Source: Acidovorax sp. CF316 (GTDB lineage: Bacteria > Pseudomonadota > Gammaproteobacteria > Burkholderiales > Burkholderiaceae_C). From it: a stretch of DNA of 54,059 bases. Positions 1 through 8,846 of this stretch are shown in pieces (the first letter of the stretch is position 1; every line of letters begins with the position of its first letter). The notes under the pieces were generated by a model. The model saw only the letters and a list, made by a program, of their open reading frames with translations, was not told the DNA's origin and did no database searches. Both the position numbers and the translations under genes were made by a program. The DNA is taken from contig NZ_AKJX01000005.1 of NCBI RefSeq assembly GCF_000276605.1, positions 1 through 54,059 on the forward strand, in the 5' to 3' direction.

Positions 1-128
1 GGGGGGGGGGGGAGCCACTGCGACAGGGGCTCGGTGAGCGCCAGGTGCAGGGCGGCGAGCAGTACCCCCGTGGCAGCATCGAACCACACCACGGCACGCA
101 GGAACGAGGGAGAGGACAGATAGGACAT
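1..128 (-). CDS. N-terminal fragment of a small integral membrane protein (runs off window start)
   Basis: Reading leftwards from the ATG at 126-128 gives about 38 sensible residues beginning MSYLSSPSFLRAVVWFDAAT and continuing into a hydrophobic segment rich in A, L and V, before a run of proline codons caused by the poly-G at 1-12. I recall short multi-pass hypothetical proteins with an LRAVLWFDAAT-like start beside MmyB-type regulators in Comamonadaceae, but cannot name a function. It is divergent from the XRE regulator gene at 247, so it is a likely target of that regulator (inference). The last four codons are suspect because they come entirely from the G homopolymer. Confidence 0.5.
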   Translation of the reverse strand, partial: MSYLSSPSFLRAVVWFDAATGVLLAALHLALTEPLSQWLPPP

Positions 129-246
129 GATGGACTCCTTGGGTTGTGTTGAAGTGCAAGAGCCTCCATGGTTGCCGCGACCGCTCACGGCGTCGATGAC
201 CTGCGAGGTAATGGCCCGCGTGCGATATGCCTCTAGGATGCAGGGC

Positions 247-1122
247 ATGACCAGCCCACACCACGCCCCACGCCCCTCCCTGCCCCACCGGCCTGCGGCC
301 GCCGGCCACCGCGGCAGCACGCCGGGCCCCGCTTCGTTCGGGGACCACCTGCGCACCTGGCGTCAGCAGCGCCACCTGAGCCAGCTGGAGCTGGCCGACG
401 AGGCGGACATCTCCACCCGCCATGTGAGCTTCATGGAGACGGGACGCACCAACCCCAGCCGCGAGATGGTGCTGCGCCTGTGCGAGCGCCTGGCGATCCC
501 GCTGCGCGAGCGCAATGCGCTGCTGGTGGCGGCCGGCTATGCGCCCATGTACCGCGAGCGCGCGCTGGACGACCCGGCCCTGGCCTCCGCACGCCAGGCT
601 GTGGAGCTGGTTCTCAAGGGGCACGAGCCCTGCCCGGCGCTGGCGCTGGACCGCTGCTGGAACGTGGTGGCCACCAACCGTGCCGCCCAGGCGCTGCTGG
701 CCAACCATGTGAGCCCCGAACTGCTGGAAGGGCCGGTGAACGTGTTCCGCCTGAGCCTGCACCCCAAGGGCCTGGCCCCGCACATCGCCAATCTTGCGCA
801 GTGGCGGGCCCATCTGTTCGAGCGCCTGCGCCAGCAGATACAGGCCACGGCCGACCCGGTGCTGATCGCCCTGCAGGCCGAACTGCTCGAATACCCGGCG
901 CCCGATGAATCGAGTTCCCTGGTGCTCGACGGTGAAATGCTGGGTGTGGTAATGCCCTTCTGCTTTCAAAGTGCGCGGGGAACGCTTTCGTTTATCAGCA
1001 CCACCACCATATTTGGAACGCCGGTGGACGTGACCTTGCAGGAGCTGGCGGTGGAGTCATTCTTTCCCGCCGATGAATTCACGGCCCAGGTATTGCGCGA
1101 AATAGCCGCGGCTCCCCAGTGA
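247..1122 (+). CDS. XRE-family regulator with MmyB-like ligand-binding domain
   Basis: A DNA-binding transcription regulator of 291 residues. After a short Pro/His-rich leader, a Cro/C1-type helix-turn-helix lies at about residues 25-80 (FGDHLRTWRQQRHLSQLELA, then ISTRHVSFMETGRTNPSREM). It is followed by the MmyB-like PAS-fold domain recognised by LALDRCWNVVATNRAA and a C-terminal stretch FGTPVDVTLQELAVESFFPA, both characteristic of this family. The frame is open from 127, but the ATG at 247 removes a low-complexity leader and fits the family start better; it has no strong ribosome-binding site, so the start is uncertain. It is divergent from the membrane-protein gene at 1-128, the usual arrangement for a regulator and its target. 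The ligand is unknown. Confidence 0.85.
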   Translation: MTSPHHAPRPSLPHRPAAAGHRGSTPGPASFGDHLRTWRQQRHLSQLELADEADISTRHVSFMETGRTNPSREMVLRLCERLAIPLRERNALLVAAGYAPMYRERALDDPALASARQAVELVLKGHEPCPALALDRCWNVVATNRAAQALLANHVSPELLEGPVNVFRLSLHPKGLAPHIANLAQWRAHLFERLRQQIQATADPVLIALQAELLEYPAPDESSSLVLDGEMLGVVMPFCFQSARGTLSFISTTTIFGTPVDVTLQELAVESFFPADEFTAQVLREIAAAPQ

Positions 1123-1190
1123 GCAGTGCTGCCGCTGCGGCCGTCGCAGCAGCATCCGACCCGCACCCACAGGGTGCACGCCATGCAAAA

Positions 1191-1212
1191 AGCCCGCGAC
1201 TGCGGGCTCTTT
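1191..1212. terminator. Bidirectional rho-independent terminator
   Basis: Perfect 7-bp stem AGCCCGC / GCGGGCT (1191-1197 and 1202-1208) with a 4-base loop. It is preceded by an A-run and followed by TCTTTA. It sits between the convergent ends of the XRE regulator (1122) and the H-NS-like gene (1262), so it can serve both. Confidence 0.75.
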
Positions 1213-1261
1213 ATTTATGCGGCCCGGCAAAGGGCCGTCCCGCAATCGATGATTCAACCCA

Positions 1262-1552
1262 TCAAATGGCGAATTTCTCGCGGTTTTCGTTTTGAATCCA
1301 CTTCGGTGCCTTGCCACGGCCTGTCCAGGTCTGGCCCGTGGCTGGGTCACGGTACTTGGGCGCTACCTTGGTACCCGCACTGGCACTGCGTGCCCGGCCG
1401 CTGGGAAACACGTCCTGCGCGGTCAGGCCAAACTCCGCCACCAGAGCACGCACCTGCGACACGGCATCGGACAGCTCGCGCTTGCGCGCTTCACCGATTT
1501 GCTGTTCCAGGGCATCGCGTTGCTTGAGGAGTTCTTTGTAGCTGGTTGTCAT
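1262..1552 (-). CDS. H-NS family nucleoid-associated protein
   Basis: A 96-residue H-NS-like DNA-binding protein. The N-terminal half is a coiled-coil oligomerisation segment (SYKELLKQRDALEQQIGEAR), and the C-terminal half carries the H-NS DNA-binding signature YRDPATGQTWTGRGKAPKWI at about residues 68-87. The ATG at 1552 was chosen over the in-frame upstream ATG at 1654 because it puts the usual MTTSYKELL start directly at the coiled coil, and the longer version would read through the promoter-like palindromes. Such proteins silence AT-rich DNA by filament formation. The upstream region has two inverted repeats over a TATAAT box (separate entry), compatible with autoregulation. Confidence 0.92.
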   Translation of the reverse strand: MTTSYKELLKQRDALEQQIGEARKRELSDAVSQVRALVAEFGLTAQDVFPSGRARSASAGTKVAPKYRDPATGQTWTGRGKAPKWIQNENREKFAI

Positions 1553-1585
1553 GGTATGTTGGGTTGCTGGGTGGACAAAGGAGGC

Positions 1586-1616
1586 CCCATTATAGGAATA
1601 ATGGGCAAATTTTGCC
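1586..1616 (-). promoter_or_regulatory. Promoter region of the H-NS-like gene with two adjacent inverted repeats
   Basis: A perfect 8-bp inverted repeat CCCATTAT-AGGA-ATAATGGG (1586-1605) overlaps a perfect TATAAT (minus strand, 1594-1589). A second inverted repeat GGCAAA-T-TTTGCC (1604-1616) abuts it where a -35 box would be. No good -35 hexamer is visible, which suggests a regulated promoter. Start codon of the gene is at 1552. Confidence 0.5.
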
Positions 1617-1690
1617 GGGTTGGCCAAAAAAATCGCGACAAGCCGTTGAAACAACCGGACGGGCGAAAATATATCCAGTTGTCCAGGTAA

Positions 1691-2995
1691 TCACCCGGAT
1701 GGGTCAGGCTGTTCCATTTGTGCCAATACCCTGTCGATTCTCTTGCCTTCCAGGCCAAGCACCTCGAATATCCACCCGGCACAGGCAATGCGCTCGGCCA
1801 CGGCAGGCAAATGGCCTGATTCGGCCATGAGCAATCCCGCCAGTGTGTTGTAACGGCCCCGCTCCTCGCCGGGTAACTCGCGAATATCCAGGCGCGCCTT
1901 GAGTTCGCTGACCGGCATCAGGCCATCGAGCAGCCAGGCGCCGTCCTCGCGCTGCGTGGCCCAGGCGTCGGTGGCGGCGCCCGGCTGAAGCTCCCCGGTG
2001 ATCGCCTCCAGCAGATCGCGCGGCGTCATGATGCCCTGCACCACGCCATATTCGTCCACCACGAAGACCATGCGGCCGGAGCGCGCGCGGAACTGTTCGA
2101 GCAGTTCCATGCCGCTCAGGGTTTCGGGCAGGAAGGCTGCCGGCAGCGCGTACCGCTCGATGGAGCCTGGGGCCTGCACGCCCAGTTCCAGCAGGCGCGC
2201 CACGCTGATCAGGCCCACCACCTCGTCGAGCGAGCCCCGGCTCACCGGATACCAGGAGTGGGCGCCATGGCCGCCGCCGGTGCCCGCCATCTGCAGGGCT
2301 TCGGCCACGCTCAGCCGTGCTTCCAGCCACTGCACATCGGTGCGGGGCACCATCAGCGAGGTCAGCGGCCGGTCATCGAGGCGGAACACGTTGCGCACCA
2401 TCTGGTGCTCGTGGTGCTCGATCACCCCGGCATCGCGGCCCTCCTCCAGGCTGGCCACGATCTCCTCTTCCGTCACGGCGCGGCCGGCATTGTTGTCGAT
2501 GCGCAGCAGGCTCAGCACACCCTGGGTGGACAGCGACAGCAGGCGCACGAAGGGCTTGGCCACCGTCGCCACGCCGGCCATGGGCCGCGCGACGAAGCGG
2601 GCCACGGTCTCGGGGTAGAGCTGGCCGATGCGCTTGGGCACCAGTTCACCGAAGACGATGGTGATGAAGGTGATGACCGTGACCACCAGCGCAGTCGCGG
2701 CGATGCCGGCGGCACGCTCGGGCGCACCGAGCGCCTGCAGCCAGCGCGCCAGGTCATCGCTGAACGCGGCCTCGCCGATGATGCCGTTGAGCATGCCGAT
2801 GGAGGTGATGCCCACCTGCACCGAGGACAGGAACCGGGTCGGGTTGTCCAGCAGTTCGAGCGCGGCCTGCGCGCCCTTGTCCCCCTCGGCCGCCAGGGCC
2901 GCCAGGCGCGACTTGCGGCTCGACGCCAGTGCCAGCTCGGACATGGCAAAGACGCCATTGAGCAGCGTGAGCAGCGCAATCAGCAGAAAATCCAT
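1691..2995 (-). CDS. CorC/TlyC-family membrane protein (CNNM domain, CBS pair)
   Basis: A 434-residue inner-membrane protein. Order: CNNM/DUF21 transmembrane domain (residues 1-190, beginning MDFLLIALLTLLNGVFAMSE and containing ALVVTVITFITIVFGELVPK), a tandem CBS pair (about 205-335, with DDRPLTSLMVPRTDV and FVVDEYGVVQGIMTPRDLLE) and a C-terminal CorC/HlyC domain (about 350-430). Members of this family are implicated in Mg2+/Co2+ export or resistance; older annotations call them hemolysins. The reading starts at an ATG immediately next to the divergent apaH gene (21 bp between start codons), so the two promoters must overlap or sit inside the neighbouring coding sequence. Confidence 0.9.
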   Translation of the reverse strand: MDFLLIALLTLLNGVFAMSELALASSRKSRLAALAAEGDKGAQAALELLDNPTRFLSSVQVGITSIGMLNGIIGEAAFSDDLARWLQALGAPERAAGIAATALVVTVITFITIVFGELVPKRIGQLYPETVARFVARPMAGVATVAKPFVRLLSLSTQGVLSLLRIDNNAGRAVTEEEIVASLEEGRDAGVIEHHEHQMVRNVFRLDDRPLTSLMVPRTDVQWLEARLSVAEALQMAGTGGGHGAHSWYPVSRGSLDEVVGLISVARLLELGVQAPGSIERYALPAAFLPETLSGMELLEQFRARSGRMVFVVDEYGVVQGIMTPRDLLEAITGELQPGAATDAWATQREDGAWLLDGLMPVSELKARLDIRELPGEERGRYNTLAGLLMAESGHLPAVAERIACAGWIFEVLGLEGKRIDRVLAQMEQPDPSG

Positions 2996-3016
2996 GGTTC
3001 TACAAATGGGAACACG

Positions 3017-3859
3017 ATGGCACTTTACTGCATAGGCGATATCCAGGGTTGCGACAGCGCGCTCGGACGCCTGTTGGACGAGATCGGTTTTTCCGCCAGC
3101 CGCGACACGGTCTACCTGCTGGGCGACCTGGTGAACCGGGGGCCCGAATCAGCGGCGGCCCTGCGCCGCTGCATGCGGCACGGCGATGCGCTGCGCCCGC
3201 TGCTGGGCAACCACGACCTGCACCTGCTGGCGACGGCGCATGGGGCACGCAAGCCCTCGCGCAAGGACACTCTGGGCCAGGTGCTCGAGGCGCAGGACCG
3301 CCATGCCATGCTCGGCTGGCTGCGCCAGCAGCCCCTGATGCGCACCCACGTCCACGCGGGAGAGCGCCTGGCCATGGTGCATGCCGGCCTGCTGCCCGCA
3401 TGGACGGTGGACGAGGCCCTGGCGCTGGCGGGCGAAGTGCAGGACGTGCTGCGCGGCCCGGGGCTGCCGGACTTCCTGCACCAGATGTACGGCAACGGCC
3501 CGGACCGCTGGGACCCGGCGCTCACCGGCATGGACCGGCTGCGCACCATCGTGAATGCGATGACACGGCTGCGCTTTTGCTCGGCGGGCGGGGTGATGGA
3601 CTTCGAGAGCACCGAAAGCGCGGACACGCCCCCCGAGGGCCTGATGCCCTGGTTCGACGTGCCGGGCCGGCGGGCGGCAGGCAGCCTGGTGGCCTTCGGC
3701 CACTGGTCCACGCTGGGATTGCTGGACCGCAGCGACACCCTGGCGCTGGACACGGGCTGCGTCTGGGGCGGCTGCCTGAGCGCCATGCGCTTTGGCACCA
3801 CCTTGGCCGACCGCGAGCTGCTGCAGGTGCACTGCGAGCAGTCGCAGGCACCGGGCTGA
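3017..3859 (+). CDS. apaH: Symmetrical bis(5'-nucleosyl)-tetraphosphatase
   Basis: Hydrolyses diadenosine tetraphosphate to two ADP, limiting the alarmone Ap4A in the cytoplasm. The 280-residue product has the metallophosphoesterase motifs in order: GDIQGC (residues 7-12), GDLVNRGPES (about 36-45), GNHDLHLL (about 66-73), and a C-terminal GHWSTLGLL with LDTGCVWGGCL, all typical of ApaH. The frame is open far upstream through the antisense of the CNNM gene, but the ATG at 3017 gives the canonical MALYCIGDIQGC start. It is divergent from the CNNM gene and convergent with the helicase gene. Confidence 0.95.
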   Translation: MALYCIGDIQGCDSALGRLLDEIGFSASRDTVYLLGDLVNRGPESAAALRRCMRHGDALRPLLGNHDLHLLATAHGARKPSRKDTLGQVLEAQDRHAMLGWLRQQPLMRTHVHAGERLAMVHAGLLPAWTVDEALALAGEVQDVLRGPGLPDFLHQMYGNGPDRWDPALTGMDRLRTIVNAMTRLRFCSAGGVMDFESTESADTPPEGLMPWFDVPGRRAAGSLVAFGHWSTLGLLDRSDTLALDTGCVWGGCLSAMRFGTTLADRELLQVHCEQSQAPG

Positions 3860-3918
3860 GCCGCGGCCGTCGACGGCCCTGCAGCGCTGCGGGAGCGCCA
3901 AGGGAGCGCCAGACGTGG

Positions 3919-3942
3919 CAAGGGCTGCCGCAGCAGCCCTTG
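3919..3942. terminator. Hairpin between convergent apaH and helicase genes
   Basis: Perfect 10-bp stem CAAGGGCTGC / GCAGCCCTTG with a CGCA loop. No U-tract follows on either strand, so this is a terminator-like or transcript-stabilising hairpin rather than a textbook intrinsic terminator. It lies 60 bp after the apaH stop. Confidence 0.5.
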
Positions 3943-3966
3943 GAGCCTCGCCCACCGACGCGTGCG

Positions 3967-5466
3967 TCAGTCCGTGGTGGCGACGACGGCGGTTGCGGCC
4001 TTGAACAGCGCCGCGACCTTGCGCTTGGGCTTGATGTTGGCGGACACGCTGCTGCGCGGGGCCGATCGGGCCGATTCCCAGGCGGGGGCTGCGTCGGCAG
4101 CCGCGCTGGATTCGTAGGGCTTTTCGAAGAACGGGTCGCGCGATGCCACTGCAGGGCGGAAGCCCCGGTGCTGCTCGCGCGGTTCGCGGGTTTCACGGCC
4201 AGGGCGGTGCTCGCGTTCGCGCTCGCGGCGCGGGCCGGAGGCAATGGCGTCACGGCCATCGCCGGTTTCGCCCGCTTCGCGCCAGGCACGGCGGCCATCG
4301 TTGATGCGGCCACGCGGCTGGTCTTCGTCGTACTCGATGGCTTCGAGCTCGATCTTCTTCTTGATGAGCTTCTCGATGTCGGCCACCAGGCGGGCATCGC
4401 TGCCCGACACCAGCGTGACCGCCAGGCCCGAGGCGCCGGCACGGCCGGTACGGCCAATGCGGTGCACGTAGTCTTCGGCGTTGAACGGCACGTCGAAGTT
4501 GAACACCGCGGGCACGTCCTTGATGTCGAGTCCACGCGCGGCCACGTCGGTGCACACCAGCAGGTCGACTTCACCCTTCTTGAAGGCTTCCAGGGCCTTC
4601 AGGCGCTCGTCCTGGCTCTTGTCACCGTGCAGGGCCGCCGTCTTGAGGCCTTCGCGCTCCAGGCTGCGCGCCAGGCGGGCGCAACCGAGCTTGCTGTTCA
4701 CGAAGATGAAGGCCTGCTTGAGCCCCCGGGTCTTGAGCACCTGGTGGATGGCACGGCGCTTGTCGTCGTCGTTGGCACTGTAGAAGCGCTGTTCCACCGT
4801 GGAGGCCGTCTCGTTCGGGCGAGCCACCTCGATGGTGATGGGGTTCTGCAGGTAGCTGCCGGCCAGGCGCTTGATCTCGGGCGAGAACGTGGCCGAGAAC
4901 AGCAGCGTGGTGCGCTGCTTGGGCAGGTAGGACAGGATGCGCTGCAGGTCGGGCAGAAAGCCGATGTCCAGCATGCGGTCGGCCTCGTCGAGCACCACGT
5001 ACTCGACCTGGTTGAGCACCGCGTTCTTGGCCTCGATGTGGTCCAGCAGGCGGCCCGGCGTGGCCACCAGCACCTCGACGCCCTTCTTGAGCTCGATGGT
5101 CTGGGGCTTCATGTCCATGCCGCCGAAGACCACGGTGCTGCGCAGCTTGGTGTACTTGGCGTACAGCGCGATCTGCTGGGCCACCTGGTCGGCCAGTTCG
5201 CGCGTGGGCAGCAGCACCAGCGCACGCACGGGGTGGCGGGCGGGCGATGTGGAACTGCTCTCGTGCTTGAGCAGGCGCTGCAGCAGCGGCAGCGAGAACG
5301 CCGCCGTCTTGCCGGTGCCGGTCTGGGCGGCACCCATCACATCCTGGCCGGTGAGCACCACCGGAATGGCCTGGGCCTGGATGGGCGTCATGGACTCGTA
5401 GCCCATTTCGGCCACGGCACGCGCCAGCGGCTCGGCCAGCGAAAGATTGGAAAAAGAACTTGTCAT
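3967..5466 (-). CDS. rhlE: DEAD-box ATP-dependent RNA helicase, RhlE-like
   Basis: A 499-residue RNA-remodelling ATPase. Motifs in order: Q motif (GYESMTPIQAQAIP, about 22-35), Walker A AQTGTGKT (about 47-54), PTRELA, TPGR, DEAD (VLDEADRMLDIGFLPD), SAT (LLFSATFS), then helicase C motifs including VCTDVAARGLDI and HRIGRTGRAG. The C-terminal tail after about residue 375 is basic and low in complexity (repeated RE/RR/GR) and ends KRKVAALFKA, typical of RhlE-type helicases that bind RNA non-specifically through the tail. The ATG at 5466 directly precedes the family start SSFSNLSL. The exact subfamily (RhlE versus other DEAD-box) is from memory of the core sequence. Confidence 0.92.
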   Translation of the reverse strand: MTSSFSNLSLAEPLARAVAEMGYESMTPIQAQAIPVVLTGQDVMGAAQTGTGKTAAFSLPLLQRLLKHESSSTSPARHPVRALVLLPTRELADQVAQQIALYAKYTKLRSTVVFGGMDMKPQTIELKKGVEVLVATPGRLLDHIEAKNAVLNQVEYVVLDEADRMLDIGFLPDLQRILSYLPKQRTTLLFSATFSPEIKRLAGSYLQNPITIEVARPNETASTVEQRFYSANDDDKRRAIHQVLKTRGLKQAFIFVNSKLGCARLARSLEREGLKTAALHGDKSQDERLKALEAFKKGEVDLLVCTDVAARGLDIKDVPAVFNFDVPFNAEDYVHRIGRTGRAGASGLAVTLVSGSDARLVADIEKLIKKKIELEAIEYDEDQPRGRINDGRRAWREAGETGDGRDAIASGPRREREREHRPGRETREPREQHRGFRPAVASRDPFFEKPYESSAAADAAPAWESARSAPRSSVSANIKPKRKVAALFKAATAVVATTD

Positions 5467-5556
5467 TTAGCCTTCTATTGTCGCACCGGTGGCCCAAACA
5501 CACCATGGGGGTGGTAAGCAAGGGTGAATTCACCGAGGCATGCCGCCACAAGACTG

Positions 5557-5589
5557 GGTTTGGTGCTTTTATTTCGATAGCACCAAACC
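5557..5589. terminator. Long hairpin between helicase promoter and SulP gene end
   Basis: Perfect 11-bp stem GGTTTGGTGCT / AGCACCAAACC with an 11-base AT-rich loop. It lies downstream of the SulP-gene stop (minus strand, 5646) and upstream of the helicase start, so it may end SulP transcription. There is no clean U-tract. The flanking ATAGC and CTTGATG words recall dispersed comamonad intergenic repeats. Confidence 0.4.
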
Positions 5590-5645
5590 AATAACCATCA
5601 AGTCACAGATGGTAATTTCCGGGGGCCGAGGCCTGTCGGCAGGCC

Positions 5646-7817
5646 CTACTCCAGCACCGCGCGCAGCTGGCGCGTGGTGACCGCGAGGCGGCGCGCACCG
5701 ATCTGGGCAATGTTGTTCATCACGGTCAGCGCGGCTTCGGGGTAGCGGTGCGCCCAGGCATCGAAGTGCGCCCGCGACAACCGCACCAGTTGCGCGGGGC
5801 CGAGTTCCGCCCCGGCGCTGGCGGTGCGGGCCGCGCCATTGAGGAAGGCCATCTCCCCGAACGCCATGCCCGGCCCCACGGTGGCCAGGCGCAGGCCCCG
5901 CTCGGGCGGCCACTGGGTCACCAGCGTGATGTGGCCCGACTGCACGACCAGCAGGTCGCGGTCGGTATCGCCGGCGTTGAACACCACACCATGGGCCGCC
6001 ATGGGCAGCGCTTCCAGCAGGGCCTCCAGCGCCAGCCGGGCCTCCGTGGCGATGCCTTCGCCAATTTCGCCGAGCCTGTCCTGCTCGGGATAGACAGGCC
6101 GTTCATGCTCGGGCCGTTCGGCAAGGATCGCAGCCTCGGCCCATTCCAGGGCCCGGTCGCCATCGGCGAAGCTGCGCACGCCGGAGCCCACCTGCTCGGC
6201 CGCCACCCGGTCGAGCGCGGCCACGGCGCAGGCCACGCCCTGCAGGCCCAGGTCGCGCACCAGGGCCCGCAGCTGCGCCAGGGCGGTGCTGTCCCAGGCC
6301 GGCACGCGGCTGGCGTCCAGCACCACCCAGCGGTGGCGGGGCTGCAGCATCAGCCGCACCTGCTCGGCCAGGTGCGCGGCCACGCCAAAGGACATCACGC
6401 CCTGCAGCTCGAACACCGCGACCTGGTTCATGCGCGGCGCCAGCCAGGTGTCGGAGCCCGCACGGCGCAGGCGGCGCGACCGCATCTGCCCGTCCAGCCG
6501 CACATGGCGCAACACCTTGGAGGCCGAATCGCGCAGCAGCACGAAGGTGGCCACCACCAGCCCGGCCACCAGCGCCCCCACGCCGCCCATGACGGCGAAC
6601 ACCAGCGCCACCAGCCAGCTTTGCGCCCAGGTCACGCTGGAGCGGCGCGCATACCCTGGCGACCACAACAGGCCGGGCACCTGCATCAACCCTGCCAGCA
6701 CCAGCCCGCCGGCCAGGCAGGCCATGGGCACCCAGTGCAGCCACCAGGCGCCCGTGAGCGCCACTGCCAGCATGATGCCAGCATGCCAGCGCGGTGCGCT
6801 GGCCGAGGCACCGGCCTGCGCGAGCACGATGCGCGAACGCGAGGCGCTGGTGGACGCCGGGATCATGCCCGCCAGGCCGCAGAGCACGCCCAGCACGCTC
6901 TCGCGCCGCAGGGCCAGGTTGGGGTTGCCACGCAGGCCATGGTCGAGCTCCAGCTCCTGGTTGAAGACCAGGATCTCCAGGCTGTTGACCAGCGCCATCA
7001 GCAGGGCCAGCACCACCAGCGCCGAGCCGTGCCGGTGCGCCAGCTCCAGCCAGGGAATGCCCGTCCAGTCGGGCCACAGCGGCCCGGCGAAGGCGCTTGG
7101 CGTGACGGCCGGTGCGAACACGGCGCCCATGCCCACACCCCACAGGCCGGCCACGGCCACCGCCAGCGCCACCAGCACCACGGCCGTGAGCAGGCCCGGC
7201 ATGCGGGGCCAGCGCCGGCGCAGCAGCACCGCCAGGCCCACCACCGCCAGGGCCGCCGCAGCATGCCATGCCGTGCGCAGGTCCCAGCCCCAGCCGGTGC
7301 CGGCGCCCAGGCCATTGCGCAGCTGGCCCACGACCATGGACAGGCCCACGCCCGCAGCAAAGCCATGGGTCACCGAAATCGGCAGAAAACGCGCCACCGA
7401 GGCCAGCCGCAGCACCCCCAGCAGCCACTGGAAGCCGAAAGCCAGCGCCACGGTGGCACCGCTCACGGCCAGCACCTGGCGCGCCGTGAGGCCCAGGGTG
7501 CCCGCCGCGCCGTGGGCCGTGGCCACCACGGCGGCGAACAGCAGGGCTACCACGGTGGTCGGCGCGTAGACGACACCCGGGCGCGGCGCCAGCACGGTCA
7601 GCAGCAGGCCGGGCAAGGCGGCCGACCACAGGGCCAGGGCCGCCAGCGAATAACCGCCGGCCAGCGGCGCGAAGGCCAGCAGCCCCAGGCCCACGGCATG
7701 CGGGACCGTGACCGCAGCGGCCGACCAGGCCGCCGCCGCGCCAGAGGGCGGCGACACGGCGGGCCCGGCGCCGGCCGTCCCCTCGCGAACCGCAGCGGAG
7801 GACGGCTCAGGGCCCAT
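5646..7817 (-). CDS. SulP-family anion transporter with STAS and cyclic-nucleotide-binding domains
   Basis: A 723-residue inner-membrane transporter with three modules. The SulP/SLC26 core spans residues about 30-420 as many hydrophobic helices (for example VTVPHAVGLGLLAFAPLAGG, RFLPISVTHGFAAGVGLSM). A STAS domain follows at about 455-555 (FELQGVMSFGVAAHL, RWVVLDASRVPAWDSTALAQ). A Crp-type cNMP-binding domain at about 600-720 is recognised by VVFNAGDTDRDLLVVQSGHI and GPGMAFGEMAFLNGAARTAS. SulP proteins move sulfate, bicarbonate, dicarboxylates or other anions; the substrate here is not predictable. The stop codon of the upstream zinc-peptidase gene shares one base with this ATG (TGATG at 7819-7815), so the two are likely translationally coupled. 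A GTG three bases earlier is also in frame. Confidence 0.85.
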   Translation of the reverse strand: MGPEPSSAAVREGTAGAGPAVSPPSGAAAAWSAAAVTVPHAVGLGLLAFAPLAGGYSLAALALWSAALPGLLLTVLAPRPGVVYAPTTVVALLFAAVVATAHGAAGTLGLTARQVLAVSGATVALAFGFQWLLGVLRLASVARFLPISVTHGFAAGVGLSMVVGQLRNGLGAGTGWGWDLRTAWHAAAALAVVGLAVLLRRRWPRMPGLLTAVVLVALAVAVAGLWGVGMGAVFAPAVTPSAFAGPLWPDWTGIPWLELAHRHGSALVVLALLMALVNSLEILVFNQELELDHGLRGNPNLALRRESVLGVLCGLAGMIPASTSASRSRIVLAQAGASASAPRWHAGIMLAVALTGAWWLHWVPMACLAGGLVLAGLMQVPGLLWSPGYARRSSVTWAQSWLVALVFAVMGGVGALVAGLVVATFVLLRDSASKVLRHVRLDGQMRSRRLRRAGSDTWLAPRMNQVAVFELQGVMSFGVAAHLAEQVRLMLQPRHRWVVLDASRVPAWDSTALAQLRALVRDLGLQGVACAVAALDRVAAEQVGSGVRSFADGDRALEWAEAAILAERPEHERPVYPEQDRLGEIGEGIATEARLALEALLEALPMAAHGVVFNAGDTDRDLLVVQSGHITLVTQWPPERGLRLATVGPGMAFGEMAFLNGAARTASAGAELGPAQLVRLSRAHFDAWAHRYPEAALTVMNNIAQIGARRLAVTTRQLRAVLE

Positions 7818-8707
7818 CACAGGTTGCGCGCGGAAAAGGTGTCACAGCCCTTGACGCTGCCGTTCTGCAGGCCGTTGTTGAACCAGCGCTGGCGCTGGGC
7901 GCTGCTGCCATGGGTGAAGCTCTCGGGCACCACCCGGCCGCCACCGGCCCGCTGCAGGGCGTCGTCGCCGATCTTGGCAGCGGCATTCATGGCCTCCTCC
8001 ACATCGCCCTGCTCCAGGATCTTGCGGGCGGCCTGCGCATGGTGCGCCCACACGCCGGCAAAGCAGTCGGCCTGCAGCTCCAGGCGCACGGACAGGGCGT
8101 TGTACTCGGTCTTGCTCACGCGGCCGCGCATCTGGTCCATCTTGCCGCTGATGCCCAGCAGGTTCTGCACGTGGTGCCCCACCTCGTGCGCGATCACGTA
8201 GGCCTGGGCGAAGTCGCCCGGCGCGCCCAAGCGGTTCTTGAGGGTTTCGTAGAAGCCCAGGTCGATGTAGACCTTCTGGTCGGCCGGGCAGTAGAACGGG
8301 CCCATGGCCGCCTGGCCGGCACCGCAGGCCGTGGGGGTGGAGCCGCGGAACAACACCAGCCGCGGCTCCTGGTAGGTGCCGCCGCCCTGGCGGAACACGC
8401 CCTGCCACACGTCCTCGGTATCGGCCAGCACGGTGGACACGAAGCGCGCCATGGTGTCGTCGGCCGGCGGGCGGTGTGCCGGCCCCTGCGGTTGCTGCTG
8501 TACCTGCGCGGGCGGCCCGCCGCCGCTGAGCAGGCCCAGGATGGTCAGCGGGTTGATGCCCAGCACCCAGCCGCCCACCAGGGCGATCACGATGGTACCG
8601 ATGCCGATGCTGCGGCCGCCGAAGATGGGCGAGCCGCCGCCGCCACCACCGCCCTCGTCCCGGCGGTCCTCCACGTTGTCGGATTCCCGATTGCCTTCCC
8701 ATTTCAT
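7817..8707 (-). CDS. ypfJ: Neutral zinc metallopeptidase, YpfJ family
   Basis: A 296-residue membrane-anchored zinc protease of the YpfJ/KPN_02809 family. A charged, Gly-rich N-terminus ([17 protein letters not shown]) precedes one transmembrane helix ([18 protein letters not shown], about residues 32-49). The C-terminal catalytic domain has [19 protein letters not shown], an HExxH motif with an additional His, and [15 protein letters not shown] supplying the third ligand region. The ATG at 8707 gives the family start [16 protein letters not shown]. It is coupled to the SulP-type gene downstream. The substrate is unknown. It is divergent from the pcp gene. Confidence 0.9.
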   Translation of the reverse strand: MKWEGNRESDNVEDRRDEGGGGGGGSPIFGGRSIGIGTIVIALVGGWVLGINPLTILGLLSGGGPPAQVQQQPQGPAHRPPADDTMARFVSTVLADTEDVWQGVFRQGGGTYQEPRLVLFRGSTPTACGAGQAAMGPFYCPADQKVYIDLGFYETLKNRLGAPGDFAQAYVIAHEVGHHVQNLLGISGKMDQMRGRVSKTEYNALSVRLELQADCFAGVWAHHAQAARKILEQGDVEEAMNAAAKIGDDALQRAGGGRVVPESFTHGSSAQRQRWFNNGLQNGSVKGCDTFSARNL

Positions 8708-8846
8708 CTTCGATTCTCCAGCGCCCCCACCGGATGGGGGCATGGACCGCATGTTACGCGCGGCGCGCCCTCGCGAACACCGGATGCAGGTAGGAAACCA
8801 GCGCGCTACCATGCAGGCTGTCGCCGCCCAACCACCCGCCCTGCCC

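Noticed and set aside
3049..5517. 822-codon plus-strand open frame over apaH and the helicase
   Set aside because: Out of frame with apaH and antisense to the helicase, with no recognisable domain.
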